Shown: in pieces, positions 35,391 through 45,363 of the stretch
Layout: each line of letters starts with the position of its first letter
Numbering within the stretch: the first letter of the stretch is position 1
NCBI GenBank assembly: GCA_028285405.1
Contig: JANQPH010000037.1
Coordinates: 22,962 to 86,961, forward strand
Direction: 5' to 3'
Source: Thermoleophilia bacterium
GTDB lineage: Bacteria; Actinomycetota; Thermoleophilia; Miltoncostaeales; Miltoncostaeaceae
Length of the DNA: 64,000 nt
Position numbers and translations under genes: made by a program
The notes under the pieces: model-generated
Databases searched by the model: none
The model's input: only the letters and a program-made list of their open reading frames with translations
Told to the model about the DNA's origin: nothing

Positions 35391-35896
35391 CGTACCGGTA
35401 CTGGATCGGCCTCGGCGCCAACCTCGGCGACCGCCGCGCGGCCCTGGCCCGCGCGCTCGAGGAGCTGAGTCGGCGGGGTCTCGGCGTCGAGGCGGTCTCC
35501 GACGTGTACGAGACGGCGCCCCAGGACCTCGAGGATCAGCCCCCGTTCCTGAACGCCGTGGCGCGGGTCGAGTCGACGCTGCGGCCCCCCGCGGCGCTGG
35601 ATGCCTGCAAGCAGGTCGAGCTCGCGCTCGGACGCGATCCGGCGGGCGTGCGGTTCGGCCCGCGGCCGATCGACTGCGACCTGCTGCTGTGGAGCGGCGG
35701 CTCTTGGTCGGACGAGCGGCTCGAGATCCCGCATCCACGCCTCGCGCGGCGCAGGTTCGCGCTCCTGCCGCTGCTCGAGCTCGACCCCGATGCCCGCTGG
35801 CCCGACGCCACGCCGGTCGCCGACGCCCTGGCCGCGATCGATCCGGAAGCCCAGCCCGCTCGCAGGCTCGGGGGGTTGACGGACGAAGTGGACTAG
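35387..35896 (+). CDS. folK: 2-amino-4-hydroxy-6-hydroxymethyldihydropteridine diphosphokinase
   Basis: The 169-residue HPPK transfers diphosphate from ATP to the pterin. IGLGANLGDRRAAL at the N-terminus and the signature RFGPRPIDCDLLLW, followed by IPHPRLARRRFALLPL, are clear. It completes a coupled folP-folB-folK set. Its TAG stop forms the first three bases of a -10 box for the next gene. Confidence 0.94.
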   Translation: MTYRYWIGLGANLGDRRAALARALEELSRRGLGVEAVSDVYETAPQDLEDQPPFLNAVARVESTLRPPAALDACKQVELALGRDPAGVRFGPRPIDCDLLLWSGGSWSDERLEIPHPRLARRRFALLPLLELDPDARWPDATPVADALAAIDPEAQPARRLGGLTDEVD

Positions 35897-35899
35897 ACT
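35894..35899 (+). promoter_or_regulatory. -10 box (TAGACT) overlapping the folK stop codon
   Basis: TAGACT begins with the folK stop TAG. A start site about 7 nt downstream leaves a leader of about 24 nt, which contains GGAG at 35918-35921 before GTG 35930. Confidence 0.5.
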
Positions 35900-35929
35900 C
35901 AGGGGCCCCCTGCGCCCGGAGCGTTCTGC

Positions 35930-36238
35930 GTGTCCCACACCGATGAGCTGGAGGAATACGACGCCGAGCTCGAGCTGCGGCTCAAGCGCGAGTACGCGGA
36001 CGTGTTCCCGCTCTTTCGGTATTGCGTGCTCACGCAGGAGGCGACCTACCTGTGCAACAAGTTCGAGCGCGAGTTCACGCCCCAGCCGGCGTACCCGCTG
36101 TTCCGCATCTCGATGGAGGACGTGTGGGTGTGGGATCGCAACCGACCCACGCGGATCATCCCGCGGGTGGAAGTGCACACGACGCAGGACGTCACGGTCG
36201 AGATCCTGAAGTCCGGACCCGAGCCTGACGCCGAGTAG
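35930..36238 (+). CDS. DUF2469-like conserved protein
   Basis: The 102-residue protein has the pattern DELEEYDAELELRLKREYAD, then EDVWVWDRNRPTRIIPRVEV and VHTTQDVTVEIL. This matches my memory of the actinobacterial DUF2469 family, whose function is unknown. GTG 35930 has a GGAG box 8 nt upstream. It lies between folK and coaX, possibly with its own promoter. Confidence 0.75.
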   Translation: MSHTDELEEYDAELELRLKREYADVFPLFRYCVLTQEATYLCNKFEREFTPQPAYPLFRISMEDVWVWDRNRPTRIIPRVEVHTTQDVTVEILKSGPEPDAE

Positions 36239-36266
36239 CGGCGTCAGCCGGGGCGGGGGTGAGCAG

Positions 36267-37049
36267 ATGCTGTTGGCGGTCGACGTGGGCAACACGCAGA
36301 CCCTCGCGGGGGTCTTCCAGGGAGACGAGCTCCTCCACGAGTGGCGCATCTCGACGGAGCGAGGCGCCACCGCGGACGAGCTCGCGGCGCATCACGACCA
36401 GATCCTGCGCCTCCGGGGCGGCGGTCTCGATGCGCTGAGCGCGATGGTCGTGGCGTCGGTCGTCCCGAACCTCACGGATGGCTATCGCAAGCTCGCCCAG
36501 AAGTACCTCGACCACGAGCCCGTCGTGGTGGGCCCGGGCGTGCGCACCGGCATCCGGCTCGCGATCGACCACCCCCACGAGCTGGGAGCCGATCGGCTGG
36601 CGAATGCCGTCGCGGCGTACGACCGCTTCGGGGGCCCGTGCATCATCGTCGACTTCGGCACGGCGACGACGTTCGACGCCGTCTCCGAGGGCGGCGAGTA
36701 CCTCGGCGGGGCGATCGCGCCCGGGGTCGAGACGTCACTCGCCGCGCTGACTGCTCGGGCCGATCGGCTCATCAAGGTCGATCTGACCCCACCCGGGAGA
36801 GCGATCGGCAAGTCGACGATCGACAGCATGCGCTCGGGCGCGGTCTACGGAACCGTCGCGATGGTCGACGGGATGGTCCGGATGATCGAGGACGAGCTCG
36901 GCCAGGACGCGGTGGTCGTCGCCACGGGCGGGCTGGCGGCCCTCGTGCACAAGTTCTCGGACGAGATCGACGTCCACGAGCCGAAGCTGACGCTGGACGG
37001 CCTTCGGCTCGTCCACGGCTTCAGCACCGCGGCGGGGGTGACCTCGTGA
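36267..37049 (+). CDS. coaX: Type III pantothenate kinase
   Basis: The 260-residue ASKHA-fold kinase catalyses the first step of coenzyme A synthesis. Phosphate-binding motif LLAVDVGNTQTLAGVF is at the N-terminus; GADRLANAVAAYDRF and IIVDFGTATTFDAV near residues 110 and 130 are type III markers. Its stop overlaps dusB by 4 nt. Confidence 0.95.
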   Translation: MLLAVDVGNTQTLAGVFQGDELLHEWRISTERGATADELAAHHDQILRLRGGGLDALSAMVVASVVPNLTDGYRKLAQKYLDHEPVVVGPGVRTGIRLAIDHPHELGADRLANAVAAYDRFGGPCIIVDFGTATTFDAVSEGGEYLGGAIAPGVETSLAALTARADRLIKVDLTPPGRAIGKSTIDSMRSGAVYGTVAMVDGMVRMIEDELGQDAVVVATGGLAALVHKFSDEIDVHEPKLTLDGLRLVHGFSTAAGVTS

Positions 37050-38095
37050 AGAAGCGGATGCGGAGCATCGCGGCAGCCCGCCGCGCGGCTCGCGCTCCGG
37101 ACCCCCGTCCGGACGGGTGGCCGCTGGCGGCGCCGTTTCGCATCGGGGACGTCGCGATCGAGAACCGGGTCGTCCAGGCGCCGCTCGCGGGCATCGCGAA
37201 CGCCGCCTTTCGTCGCCAGTCCCGCCGGCACGGCGCCGGCCTCGTCGTGTCCGAGATGATCTCCAGCCGCGCGCTTGTGCACGGGAACGCCCGGACCCGG
37301 GCGATGGTCGAGATCGGGGCCGACGAGCAGCCGGCCGCGGTCCAGCTCTTGGGCGTGGAGCCCGAGGTGATGGCCGAGGCGGCGGTGATCGCCGCAGAGG
37401 CCGGAGCGGTCGCGGTCGACGTCAACATGGGCTGCCCGGTGAGGAAGGTCTGCAAGACCGGCGCGGGCGCCGCCCTGCTCGACGATCCGGCCACCGGCGC
37501 GGCGATCGTCTCGGCGATGGCCAAGGCCGTCGAGATCCCCGTGACCGTGAAGATGCGCCGGGGGACGACGCCCGACCGCGCGCGACCGGCCGAGGTCGCC
37601 CGCGCGCTCGTCGACGCGGGGGCGGCCGCGGTGTTCCTGCACCCGCGCGCGGCCAAGGACGAGTACTCGGGGACGGCCGATCACTCGGTGACCGCCGAGG
37701 TCGTCGAGGCGGTGGAGGTGCCCGTCATCGCCAGCGGCGACGTCGTCGACGCTCGCAGTGCTGTGGCCGTCGTCGACCGGACCGGCTGTGCGGCAGTGGC
37801 GCTGGCGCGTGGCTGCCTCGGCAACCCCTGGGCGTTTGCCGACATCGTCGCTGGCCGACCGCCGGCGGTGCACGACCTCCCCGAGGTCGTCGAGGAGCTC
37901 GAAGCATTTGGCGACGACATCGCCGAATTGCTCGGAGAGCGGACCGCCTCGGTCTACCTCCGCAAGTTCTACCCCTGGTACCTTGCCGACCACGACGTTG
38001 GCGGGCCGACGCTGGAGGCGCTCGTCACGGCCGAGACGCGGCACGACGCAGGGGCGATTCTGCACCGAATCGCCGCTCGACCACTCGCAGCGTAG
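37046..38095 (+). CDS. dusB: tRNA-dihydrouridine synthase
   Basis: The 349-residue FMN enzyme reduces uridines in tRNA D-loops. APLAGIANAAFR near residue 50, then DVNMGCPVRKVCKTGAGAAL with the catalytic cysteine near 137, and KMRRGTTP identify the family. GTG 37046 overlaps the coaX stop; ATG 37058 is an alternative. About 35 basic residues precede the barrel. Confidence 0.93.
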   Translation: MKKRMRSIAAARRAARAPDPRPDGWPLAAPFRIGDVAIENRVVQAPLAGIANAAFRRQSRRHGAGLVVSEMISSRALVHGNARTRAMVEIGADEQPAAVQLLGVEPEVMAEAAVIAAEAGAVAVDVNMGCPVRKVCKTGAGAALLDDPATGAAIVSAMAKAVEIPVTVKMRRGTTPDRARPAEVARALVDAGAAAVFLHPRAAKDEYSGTADHSVTAEVVEAVEVPVIASGDVVDARSAVAVVDRTGCAAVALARGCLGNPWAFADIVAGRPPAVHDLPEVVEELEAFGDDIAELLGERTASVYLRKFYPWYLADHDVGGPTLEALVTAETRHDAGAILHRIAARPLAA

Positions 38096-38169
38096 CTCGG
38101 CGGCGGAGGATGCGCGGCCGCACGGCTGCGCAGCGAGCCGGGGATGCCCCCGGAGAGAACGGAGCAAAA

Positions 38170-38655
38170 TTGGACCGCGAAGTCATCCTCACCGAAGACG
38201 GCTACCACAAGCTCAAGGAGGAGATCGAGTATCTCTCCGGCGAGAAGCGACGTGAGGTGGCCGAGCGGATCAAGGAGGCGCGCGAGTTCGGGGACATCAG
38301 CGAGAACTCCGAGTACGACGACGCCAAGAACGAGCAGGCGCAGCTCGAGGCGAGGATCCAGACGCTCGAGCAGAAGCTCCGGAACGCCCGGGTCGTCGAC
38401 ACCGAGCACGTGTCGACCGAGACGGTCTCGATCGGCAACAAGGTGAAGCTCCGCAACACCGCCGACAAGGAGACCGTCGAGTACTCGATCGTCGGCTCGG
38501 CCGAGGCCGACCCGCGCAACGGGCGACTCTCGAACGAGAGCCCGGTGGGCAAGGCCGTGCTGGGTCGCAAGAAGGGCGAGAAGGTGACGATCCCGGCACC
38601 CCGCGGGGCGCTGGAGTACCAGATCGTCTCGATCAAGGCCGACGACCACGGCTGA
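38170..38655 (+). CDS. greA: Transcription elongation factor GreA
   Basis: The 161-residue factor enters the polymerase secondary channel and restarts backtracked complexes. The N-terminal coiled coil carries the catalytic acidic pair in REFGDISENSEYDDAKNEQ; the C-terminal FKBP-like domain follows. The start is TTG 38170 with GGAG 5 nt upstream; no ATG or GTG is available in frame. Confidence 0.94.
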   Translation: MDREVILTEDGYHKLKEEIEYLSGEKRREVAERIKEAREFGDISENSEYDDAKNEQAQLEARIQTLEQKLRNARVVDTEHVSTETVSIGNKVKLRNTADKETVEYSIVGSAEADPRNGRLSNESPVGKAVLGRKKGEKVTIPAPRGALEYQIVSIKADDHG

Positions 38656-38719
38656 TCCTCCGCAGGACGCAGGTGGGCTCGAGGCGCTGATCGCGGAGCG
38701 GCGCGCCAAGGCCGAGTCG

Positions 38720-40153
38720 ATGCGCGCGGCTGGTATCGACCCCTTCCCGGCACGGTTCGCCGAGCGCGAGGAGATCGCGACCGTCCGCGATCTCGCCGAG
38801 CCGCTCCAGCCCGGCGAGACCCGCCCGGGCGTCGTGCGGATCGCCGGGCGGCTGGCCGCCCGTCGCGGGCAGGGCAAGATGGCGTTTCTCGACCTGCGCG
38901 ACGGCACGGGCCAGATCCAGCTCTGGGCTCGCGCCGACGACATCGGGGACGAGTCGCTGGCCGGCCTGACCGGCCTCGATCTCGGCGACATCCTCGGGGC
39001 GTGGGGGCAGCTCGCGCGGACCAAGCGGGGTGAACTCAGCCTCATGGTCGAGGGCTGGCAGATCCTCGCCAAGTCGCTGCGGCCACCGCCCGACAAGCAC
39101 GCGGGACTCCGCGACCCCGAGACGCGCTACCGCCAGCGCTACCTGGACCTCATGTCCGACGAGGACCAGCGCGCGACCTTCGTCCTGAGGTCGAGGGCGA
39201 TCGTCGCGATCAGGCGGTTCCTCGAGGGGCGCGGGTTCGTCGAGGTCGAGACGCCCGTGCTGCAGCCGATCTACGGGGGGGCGGCCGCCCGGCCGTTCGT
39301 GACCCACCACAACGCGATCTCGCGTGACCTCTTCCTGCGGATCGCTCCCGAGCTCTACTTGAAGCGCTGCATCGTCGGCGGCCTCGACAAGGTGTTCGAG
39401 TTGGGCCGCGTGTTCCGCAACGAGGGCGTGAGCACCAAGCACAACCCCGAGTTCACGGCGCTCGAGACCTACGAGGCCTACGCGGACTACGAGGACGTCA
39501 TGCGGATGCTCGAGGAGATGGTGGCCGAGGCCGCGACGGCCGCCACCGGCTCGCCCGTGGTCGGTCGCGACGGCGTCGAGATCGACTTCTCCCCACCGTG
39601 GCGGCGGGTGCCGCTCCGCCAGGCCCTCCTCGACGCGACGGGCGTCGACATCGGGGAGGCCCGGACCCGCGACGGTCTCGCCGAGCAGATGCGGTTGCAC
39701 GGGTTCAGCGCCTCCGAGGAGGCGGACTGGGCGCATCTGGTCGACGACCTGCTGTCGCAGGGGCTGGAGCCGACGCTCGTCCAGCCGACGTTCCTCGTCG
39801 ACTACCCCGTCGAGCTCAGTCCCTTCGCGAAGCGAACGCCGTCCGACCCCACGCTCGTCGAGCGCTTCGAGGCGTACGCCGCGGGCATGGAGATCGCGAA
39901 CGCGTTCACGGAGCTGAACGACCCCGACGACCAGCGGGCGCGCATGGCCGAGCTCGCGGCCGCTCGCGCGGCCGGCGACGAGGAGGCCCAGCCCGAGGAC
40001 GAGGACTTCCTGATCGCGCTCGAGCACGGCATGCCGCCGACCGGTGGGCTCGGCGTGGGAATCGACCGCCTCGTGATGATCCTGGCCGAGCGTGAGTCGA
40101 TTCGCGAGGTCGTGCTCTTTCCGGCGGTGCGGACGGGGCCAGTCGAGCCCTGA
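38720..40153 (+). CDS. lysS: Lysyl-tRNA synthetase, class II
   Basis: The 477-residue enzyme has an OB-fold anticodon domain (about residues 40-130) and a class II catalytic core. Visible motifs are YRQRYLDLM, motif 2 FELGRVFRNEGVSTKHNPEF and motif 3 GGLGVGIDRLVMIL. ATG 38720 is the only standard start. However, the 11 codons upstream (LIAERRAKAES) look like normal LysRS sequence and open with CTG 38687, so initiation may lie there. Confidence 0.95.
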   Translation: MRAAGIDPFPARFAEREEIATVRDLAEPLQPGETRPGVVRIAGRLAARRGQGKMAFLDLRDGTGQIQLWARADDIGDESLAGLTGLDLGDILGAWGQLARTKRGELSLMVEGWQILAKSLRPPPDKHAGLRDPETRYRQRYLDLMSDEDQRATFVLRSRAIVAIRRFLEGRGFVEVETPVLQPIYGGAAARPFVTHHNAISRDLFLRIAPELYLKRCIVGGLDKVFELGRVFRNEGVSTKHNPEFTALETYEAYADYEDVMRMLEEMVAEAATAATGSPVVGRDGVEIDFSPPWRRVPLRQALLDATGVDIGEARTRDGLAEQMRLHGFSASEEADWAHLVDDLLSQGLEPTLVQPTFLVDYPVELSPFAKRTPSDPTLVERFEAYAAGMEIANAFTELNDPDDQRARMAELAAARAAGDEEAQPEDEDFLIALEHGMPPTGGLGVGIDRLVMILAERESIREVVLFPAVRTGPVEP

Positions 40154-40251
40154 CGCCGGCCGGACACGGGCTCGGATGACCGGCGGGATGCCGAGCCCGG
40201 CGTGATGCGCTACCCTCCCGCGTCGGTCACGAGATCGAAGAGAGCACGAGC

Positions 40252-40527
40252 ATGGCAAAGCCCCGCTCCAGACAGCGGTCCAAGAAGAAGAAGAAGCAGG
40301 GACAGCCGGCGCAGCGCAAGCGGCGTCCGCAGCTGACCGTCGAGGAGATCGACTGGAAGAACTTCCCGTCGCTCCGGCGGTTCGTGAGCGACCGGGGCAA
40401 GATCCGCGCGCGGCGGATCACGGGACTCTCTCGCAAGCAGCAGTCCCAGATGGCGCGAGCGGTCAAGCGCGCCCGCCAGATGGGCTTGCTCGCCTACCCC
40501 GACCAGGACCGCCGGGTCAGGCAATAG
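40252..40527 (+). CDS. rpsR: 30S ribosomal protein S18
   Basis: The 91-residue protein matches S18 from about residue 32: IDWKNFPSLRRFVSDRGKI, then ITGLSRKQQSQMARAVKRAR and LLAYP. The N-terminal extension is rich in lysine. It has no cysteines, so it is the zinc-free type. It stands alone, away from the usual rpsF-ssb-rpsR-rplI cluster, and may be a paralogue. A candidate promoter box TACCCT is at 40211-40216. Confidence 0.88.
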   Translation: MAKPRSRQRSKKKKKQGQPAQRKRRPQLTVEEIDWKNFPSLRRFVSDRGKIRARRITGLSRKQQSQMARAVKRARQMGLLAYPDQDRRVRQ

Positions 40528-40546
40528 GCCCGCGGCCGGCCGGGCC
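40527..40546 (+). terminator. Possible terminator after rpsR
   Basis: A GC-rich stem GGCCCG/CGGGCC with an 8-nt loop begins at the last base of the rpsR stop codon. It lacks a T-tract, so terminator function is tentative. Confidence 0.35.
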
Positions 40547-40855
40547 CTCGTCCGGCGCCGCCGATCGGCTCGCACTGTCCGTCGCGGCTGCCATCCTGGG
40601 TTGCGGATGGTCGGTTCCAACGCCCCGATGAGACCCCCCACTCGGACTGGCCGTTCGGGGTGTCAGGTGGTAGGGGTCGCCGGTGTAGCTCTGCTAGACT
40701 TTCCAGTCCTCATCACCGGGTTTGCGCGCCATCCAAGCAGCGTGAGATGCCCGTCACGATGGGGTTTTTCAGACCACCGAGCACACGACGCTTCGTAGCC
40801 CTGGAGTTCGATCCGGCGCCCGCCGAGTCGAGCCGAGAAGGAGGGGACTCCCCCG
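40528..40855 (+). promoter_or_regulatory. clpC upstream region with a candidate -10 box
   Basis: This 328-nt gap holds no gene. A -10-like TAGACT lies at 40695-40700 without a good -35, giving a leader of about 150 nt. AAGGAGGGG at 40838-40846 is a strong ribosome binding site for clpC. I see no CtsR or HAIR-type operator. Confidence 0.45.
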
Positions 40856-43393
40856 ATGTTCGAACGGTTCACTGAGCGCGCCCGTCAGGTCGTCGTCCTC
40901 GCTCAGGAAGAGGCGCGAACCCTCAAGCACAACTACATCGGCACCGAGCACATCCTGCTCGGCCTGCTGCGCGAGGAGGAGGGTCTGGCAGCTCGGGTGC
41001 TCGAGAGTCTCGACATCACGGTCGAGGAGGTTCGGGCCCAGGTCATCCGGATCGTCGGCTCCGGCGAAGAGGTGACCTCGGGGCAGATCCCGTTCACCCC
41101 GCGCGCAAAGAAGGTGCTCGAGCTCGCGCTGCGCGAGGCGCTCTCGCTCGGACACAACTACATCGGCACCGAGCACATCCTGCTCGGCCTCGTGCGCGAG
41201 AACGAGGGCGTCGCGGCCCGGATCCTGGCCGACTTCGACGCCGACTCGGAGAAGATCCGCAACGAGATCATCCGGATGCTGTCCGGGCCGGGTGGCCGGC
41301 GCCAGCAGGGCCAGAGCGGAGGCTCGGGTCAGCAGGGCGAGAAGAAGTCGAGCAAGCTGCTCGACCAGTTCGGACGCAACCTCACCAAGCTCGCCGCCGA
41401 CGGCAAGCTCGACCCCGTCGTGGGTCGCCAGAACGAGATCGAGCGGGTCATGCAGATCCTCTCCCGCCGGACCAAGAACAACCCGGTCCTGGTCGGTGAG
41501 CCGGGCGTGGGCAAGACCGCGGTGATCGAGGGCCTGGCCCAGCGGATCAGCTCTGGTCAGGTGCCCGACATCCTGCGGAGCAAGCAGATCTACACGCTCG
41601 ATCTCGCTGCGCTCGTCGCTGGGTCGAAGTACCGCGGCGAGTTCGAGGAGCGGCTGAAGAAGGTGATGAAGGAGATCGGCCAGCGGGGCGACATCATCCT
41701 GTTCATCGACGAGCTCCACAATCTCGTCGGAGCGGGCGCCGCCGAGGGCGCGATCGACGCCGCCTCCATCCTGAAGCCGGCCCTCGCGCGCGGCGAGCTC
41801 CAGACCGTCGGCGCGACCACGCTCGACGAGTACCGCAAGTACCTCGAGCGCGACTCGGCGCTCGAGCGCCGGTTCCAGCAGATCCGCGTCGACGAGCCGA
41901 GCCAGGAGGAGACCGAGCAGATCCTGCGCGGGCTCCGCGACCGGTACGAGTCGCACCACCGGATCACCATCACCGACGAGGCGCTCGGCGCCGCGGCCAA
42001 CCTCGCGGACCGCTACATCTCGGACCGGTTCCTGCCCGACAAGGCGATCGACCTCATCGACGAGGCGGCGTCGCGGATGCGGATCAAGACCATGACCGCG
42101 CCCCCGACCTACCGCGAGCTCGAGGAGGAGATCGAGGGCGTCCGCAAGGAGAAGGAAGCCGCGATCGAGGCGCAGGAGTTCGAGAAGGCCGCGAACCTGC
42201 GCGACAAGGAGCGGCGCCTCACGAACAAGAAGCGCGAGCTCGAGGAGGAGTGGAAGAACGACGAGGAGAGCAGCCGGGCCTCGATCGGCGAGGAGGAGAT
42301 CGCCGACATCGTCTCGATGTGGACCGGAATCCCCGTCTTCAAGCTCACCGAGGCCGAGACGCAGAAGCTCCTGCGCATGGAGGAGGAGCTCCACAAGCGA
42401 GTGATCGGGCAGGAGCAGGCCATCAAGGCGGTCTCCCGCGCGATCAGGCGTGCGCGGGCGGGCATCAAGGACCCGAAGCGCCCGGCCGGCTCGTTCATCT
42501 TCCTGGGCCCGTCGGGTGTCGGGAAGACCGAGCTCGCTCGGACGCTGGCGGAGTTCCTGTTCGGCGACGAGCAGTCGCTGATCCAGGTCGACATGTCCGA
42601 GTACATGGAGAAGCACGCCGTGTCTCGGCTCGTCGGCTCCCCGCCGGGCTACATCGGCTACGACGAGGGTGGCCAGCTGACCGAGCAGGTCAGGCGCAAG
42701 CCGTACTCGGTCGTGCTGCTCGACGAGATCGAGAAGGCGCACCCCGAGGTGTTCAACATCCTCCTCCAGATCCTGGAGGACGGACGGCTGACGGACGCCC
42801 AGGGCCGCTCGGTCGACTTCCGCAACGCGATCCTGATCATGACCTCGAACATCGGCGCATCGACGATCTCGCGCAACACGCCGCTCGGGTTCTCGGTGAC
42901 CGACGAGACCGGGCTGTCGTACGACGACATGAAGTCGCGGATCATGGGCGAGCTGAAGCGGGTGTTCCGACCCGAGCTGCTCAACCGGATCGACGAGGTG
43001 ATCGTCTTCCACAAGCTGACGAAGGAGGAGATCACGCAGATCGTCGATCTGCTCCTGGTCCGGCTGAAGAACCAGATGGCCGAGCACGGCGTCGCCGTGC
43101 AGCTCACCAACGAGGCGAAGGACCTGCTCGTCGAGGAGGGCTACGACCCGACGATGGGCGCGCGGCCGCTGCGCCGGGCGATCCAGCGACTGGTCGAGGA
43201 CCCGCTGGCCGATCAGGTCCTGTCGGGCGGACCGACCGAGGGCATCACGATCGTCGTCGACCGCGACGGCGACGAGATGCGACTCGACATCACGCCCGCT
43301 CCCGCGGCGGAGCAGCCGGAGGAGGAGGCCGAGGCGGTGGGTGCGGTCGCTGGCTCGCCGGAGCCCGAGGCGAACGACGAGAGCGAGGCGTGA
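40856..43393 (+). CDS. clpC: ATP-dependent Clp protease ATPase subunit ClpC
   Basis: The 845-residue Hsp100 unfoldase feeds proteins to ClpP. Two N-terminal Clp repeats each contain [16 protein letters not shown] module 1 has Walker A GEPGVGKT near residue 214, a UVR-type middle region follows ([18 protein letters not shown]), and AAA module 2 has GPSGVGKT near 551. The acidic tail is typical of actinobacteria. No ctsR, mcsA or mcsB precedes it. It heads the clpC-radA-carD run. Confidence 0.97.
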   Translation: MFERFTERARQVVVLAQEEARTLKHNYIGTEHILLGLLREEEGLAARVLESLDITVEEVRAQVIRIVGSGEEVTSGQIPFTPRAKKVLELALREALSLGHNYIGTEHILLGLVRENEGVAARILADFDADSEKIRNEIIRMLSGPGGRRQQGQSGGSGQQGEKKSSKLLDQFGRNLTKLAADGKLDPVVGRQNEIERVMQILSRRTKNNPVLVGEPGVGKTAVIEGLAQRISSGQVPDILRSKQIYTLDLAALVAGSKYRGEFEERLKKVMKEIGQRGDIILFIDELHNLVGAGAAEGAIDAASILKPALARGELQTVGATTLDEYRKYLERDSALERRFQQIRVDEPSQEETEQILRGLRDRYESHHRITITDEALGAAANLADRYISDRFLPDKAIDLIDEAASRMRIKTMTAPPTYRELEEEIEGVRKEKEAAIEAQEFEKAANLRDKERRLTNKKRELEEEWKNDEESSRASIGEEEIADIVSMWTGIPVFKLTEAETQKLLRMEEELHKRVIGQEQAIKAVSRAIRRARAGIKDPKRPAGSFIFLGPSGVGKTELARTLAEFLFGDEQSLIQVDMSEYMEKHAVSRLVGSPPGYIGYDEGGQLTEQVRRKPYSVVLLDEIEKAHPEVFNILLQILEDGRLTDAQGRSVDFRNAILIMTSNIGASTISRNTPLGFSVTDETGLSYDDMKSRIMGELKRVFRPELLNRIDEVIVFHKLTKEEITQIVDLLLVRLKNQMAEHGVAVQLTNEAKDLLVEEGYDPTMGARPLRRAIQRLVEDPLADQVLSGGPTEGITIVVDRDGDEMRLDITPAPAAEQPEEEAEAVGAVAGSPEPEANDESEA

Positions 43394-43424
43394 GGGGCCG
43401 GGCGCTCGCCGGCTCCTCAACTCG

Positions 43425-44807
43425 ATGACCAGCAGGGCACGGGCGCGGCGCGAGTACGCGTGCGGTGCCTGCGGGCACCGCACGACTCGTTGGGTCGGCA
43501 AGTGCCCCGCGTGCGGGGAATGGGACAAGCTCGAGGCCGCTGCCGACACCCCGGTCGTCGCGATCTCGGCGGCGGGTGACCCGGAGCCGATCGGTCACTC
43601 CCAGGACCCCGATCCGGGTCGGGTGCCGACCGGGGTCGTCGAGCTCGACCGAGTGCTCGGCGGCGGTCTGGTCGAGGGGGGCGTGGTCCTGCTCGGGGGC
43701 GAGCCCGGCGTCGGCAAGAGCACCCTCGCGCTCCAGGCGCTGGCGGGGGTGGCGAGCACCGGGCGGGCGATGCTCGTGAGCGGTGAGGAGACCGTCGCTC
43801 AGGTTCGCGCTCGCGCGGCGCGACTCGAGTGCGATGCCAGTGCCGTCGAGGTGATTCCCGAGCCGCGGCTCGAGGGCGCGATCGCCGCGATCACGCTGCA
43901 CCGGCCGGTGGCGTGTGTCGTCGACTCCGTGCAGACGCTCGTCTCGGACCAGATCGATGGCGGCGCGGGCGCGGTCGGCCAGGTCCGCCATGCGGCGGCC
44001 GAGCTCGTTCGAGCGGCCAAGGCCACCGGCTGCGCGCTGATCCTCGTCGGCCAGATCACGAAGGACGGAGCGATCGCCGGCCCGCGGGCGCTGGAGCACC
44101 TGGTCGACGCGGTGCTCTGGTTCGAGGGCGACGACGTCCGGGCCGAGCGGATCCTGCGCTGCTCGAAGAACCGCTTCGGCACGACCGACGAGGCGGGTGT
44201 CTTCGAGATGCGCGTCGACGGGCTGCAGCCGGCGTCGGAGGCAACCCTTGCGGCGGTGGCCTCGGAGAGCCTCGATCGGCCGGGGGCGTGCGCGTTTCCG
44301 GCGGTGCTCGGAAGTCGGGTCCGCGTGATCGAGGTCGAGGCGCTCGTGGCCCGCACGGGGATCGTGCCGCCGCGACGTGTCGCCGTCGGGATCGACAGGT
44401 CCCGTCTGGCGCAGGTCGTGGCCGTGCTGAGCCGCCACGCGGGGTTGGCGCTCGGTGACCACGACGTCTTCGTGAGTGCCTCAGGGGGCGCCAAGCTCGC
44501 CGACCCGGCGGCCGATCTGGCCGTTGCGCTGGCGATCGCGAGCGCCCATCGCGGTGTTCCGCTCTCGGGCCCGGTCGCGGCGTTCGGAGAGCTCGGCCTG
44601 ACGGGGGCGGTGAGGCCGGTCGCCAATGCCTCGCGCCGTCTCTCGGCGGTCGCGAGCGCGGGTGTGGGGCAGGCGGTCGGTCCGCGCGCGTCGTCCGCGC
44701 GGCGGTCCGAGGGCGCGACGCCCGCTGCCCGGCTGCACGGGGTCTCGACCATCGAGGACGCGCTCGAGACCGCGTTCGCCCAATCTGCAAACCACAACAG
44801 GGAGTGA
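43425..44807 (+). CDS. radA: DNA repair protein RadA
   Basis: The 460-residue RecA-like protein promotes branch migration in recombination. The N-terminal zinc finger has Cys13, Cys16, Cys27 and Cys30. Walker A is GGEPGVGKST near residue 89, and the RadA-specific motif KNRFG lies near 247, followed by a Lon-like C-terminal domain. It ends 4 nt before carD, whose ribosome binding site overlaps its end. Confidence 0.95.
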   Translation: MTSRARARREYACGACGHRTTRWVGKCPACGEWDKLEAAADTPVVAISAAGDPEPIGHSQDPDPGRVPTGVVELDRVLGGGLVEGGVVLLGGEPGVGKSTLALQALAGVASTGRAMLVSGEETVAQVRARAARLECDASAVEVIPEPRLEGAIAAITLHRPVACVVDSVQTLVSDQIDGGAGAVGQVRHAAAELVRAAKATGCALILVGQITKDGAIAGPRALEHLVDAVLWFEGDDVRAERILRCSKNRFGTTDEAGVFEMRVDGLQPASEATLAAVASESLDRPGACAFPAVLGSRVRVIEVEALVARTGIVPPRRVAVGIDRSRLAQVVAVLSRHAGLALGDHDVFVSASGGAKLADPAADLAVALAIASAHRGVPLSGPVAAFGELGLTGAVRPVANASRRLSAVASAGVGQAVGPRASSARRSEGATPAARLHGVSTIEDALETAFAQSANHNRE

Positions 44808-44811
44808 CGGC

Positions 44812-45363
44812 TTGTTCGAGGTCGGAGACAAGGTCGTGTACCCGCACCACGGTGCCGGGAAGGTCATCCGCAAGGAGATGAAGGACGTGCTCGGCCAGAG
44901 CCGGGAGTACCTCACGATCCAGATCCTCTACAACGAGATGACCGTGATGGTTCCGACCGAGAACGCCGAGGCGGCCGGCCTGCGGAGCGTGATCGACGAG
45001 AAGGCCGTCGACGCGGTGCTCGCCGTCCTGAAGGACGACGGGACCCAGATGCCCAAGAACTGGAACCGCCGGTTCAAGCACAACCGCGACAAGATCAAGA
45101 CCGGCGACATCTTCGAGCTCGCGGAGGTCGTTCGAAACCTCTCGATCCGCGACCTCGACAAGGGCTTGTCGACCGGCGAGAAGCAGATGTTCGCCCGCGC
45201 GAAGAAGATCCTCGCCAGCGAGCTGATGTACGCCCGCGACATGTCCGAGGACGACGCCATGGAGTTCCTCGAGGGGCTCCTGGAGGAGATCGGCACGGAG
45301 CGGAGCGACGGCGGGTCAGGTGGCTCCGCGGGCGAGGACCTCGACGAGGCGCTGGTCGACTAG
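44812..45363 (+). CDS. carD: CarD-family RNA polymerase-binding regulator
   Basis: The 183-residue protein stabilises open promoter complexes at rRNA and other promoters in actinobacteria. The N-terminal Tudor-like RNA polymerase domain begins FEVGDKVVYPHHGAGKV; the C-terminal helical DNA-binding domain contains NWNRRFKHNRDKIKTGD. The start is TTG 44812 with GGAG 7 nt upstream. The Gly/Ser/Asp tail is extra. It sits where disA lies in Bacillus. Confidence 0.94.
   Translation: MFEVGDKVVYPHHGAGKVIRKEMKDVLGQSREYLTIQILYNEMTVMVPTENAEAAGLRSVIDEKAVDAVLAVLKDDGTQMPKNWNRRFKHNRDKIKTGDIFELAEVVRNLSIRDLDKGLSTGEKQMFARAKKILASELMYARDMSEDDAMEFLEGLLEEIGTERSDGGSGGSAGEDLDEALVD

Noticed and set aside
38633..40258. 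Antisense open frame of about 541 codons opposite lysS
   Set aside because: It is a shadow of lysS with low-complexity composition and no ribosome binding site.
40769..43549. Antisense open frame of about 926 codons opposite clpC
   Set aside because: It is a codon-aligned shadow of ClpC, Leu/Arg/Asp-biased and without domains.
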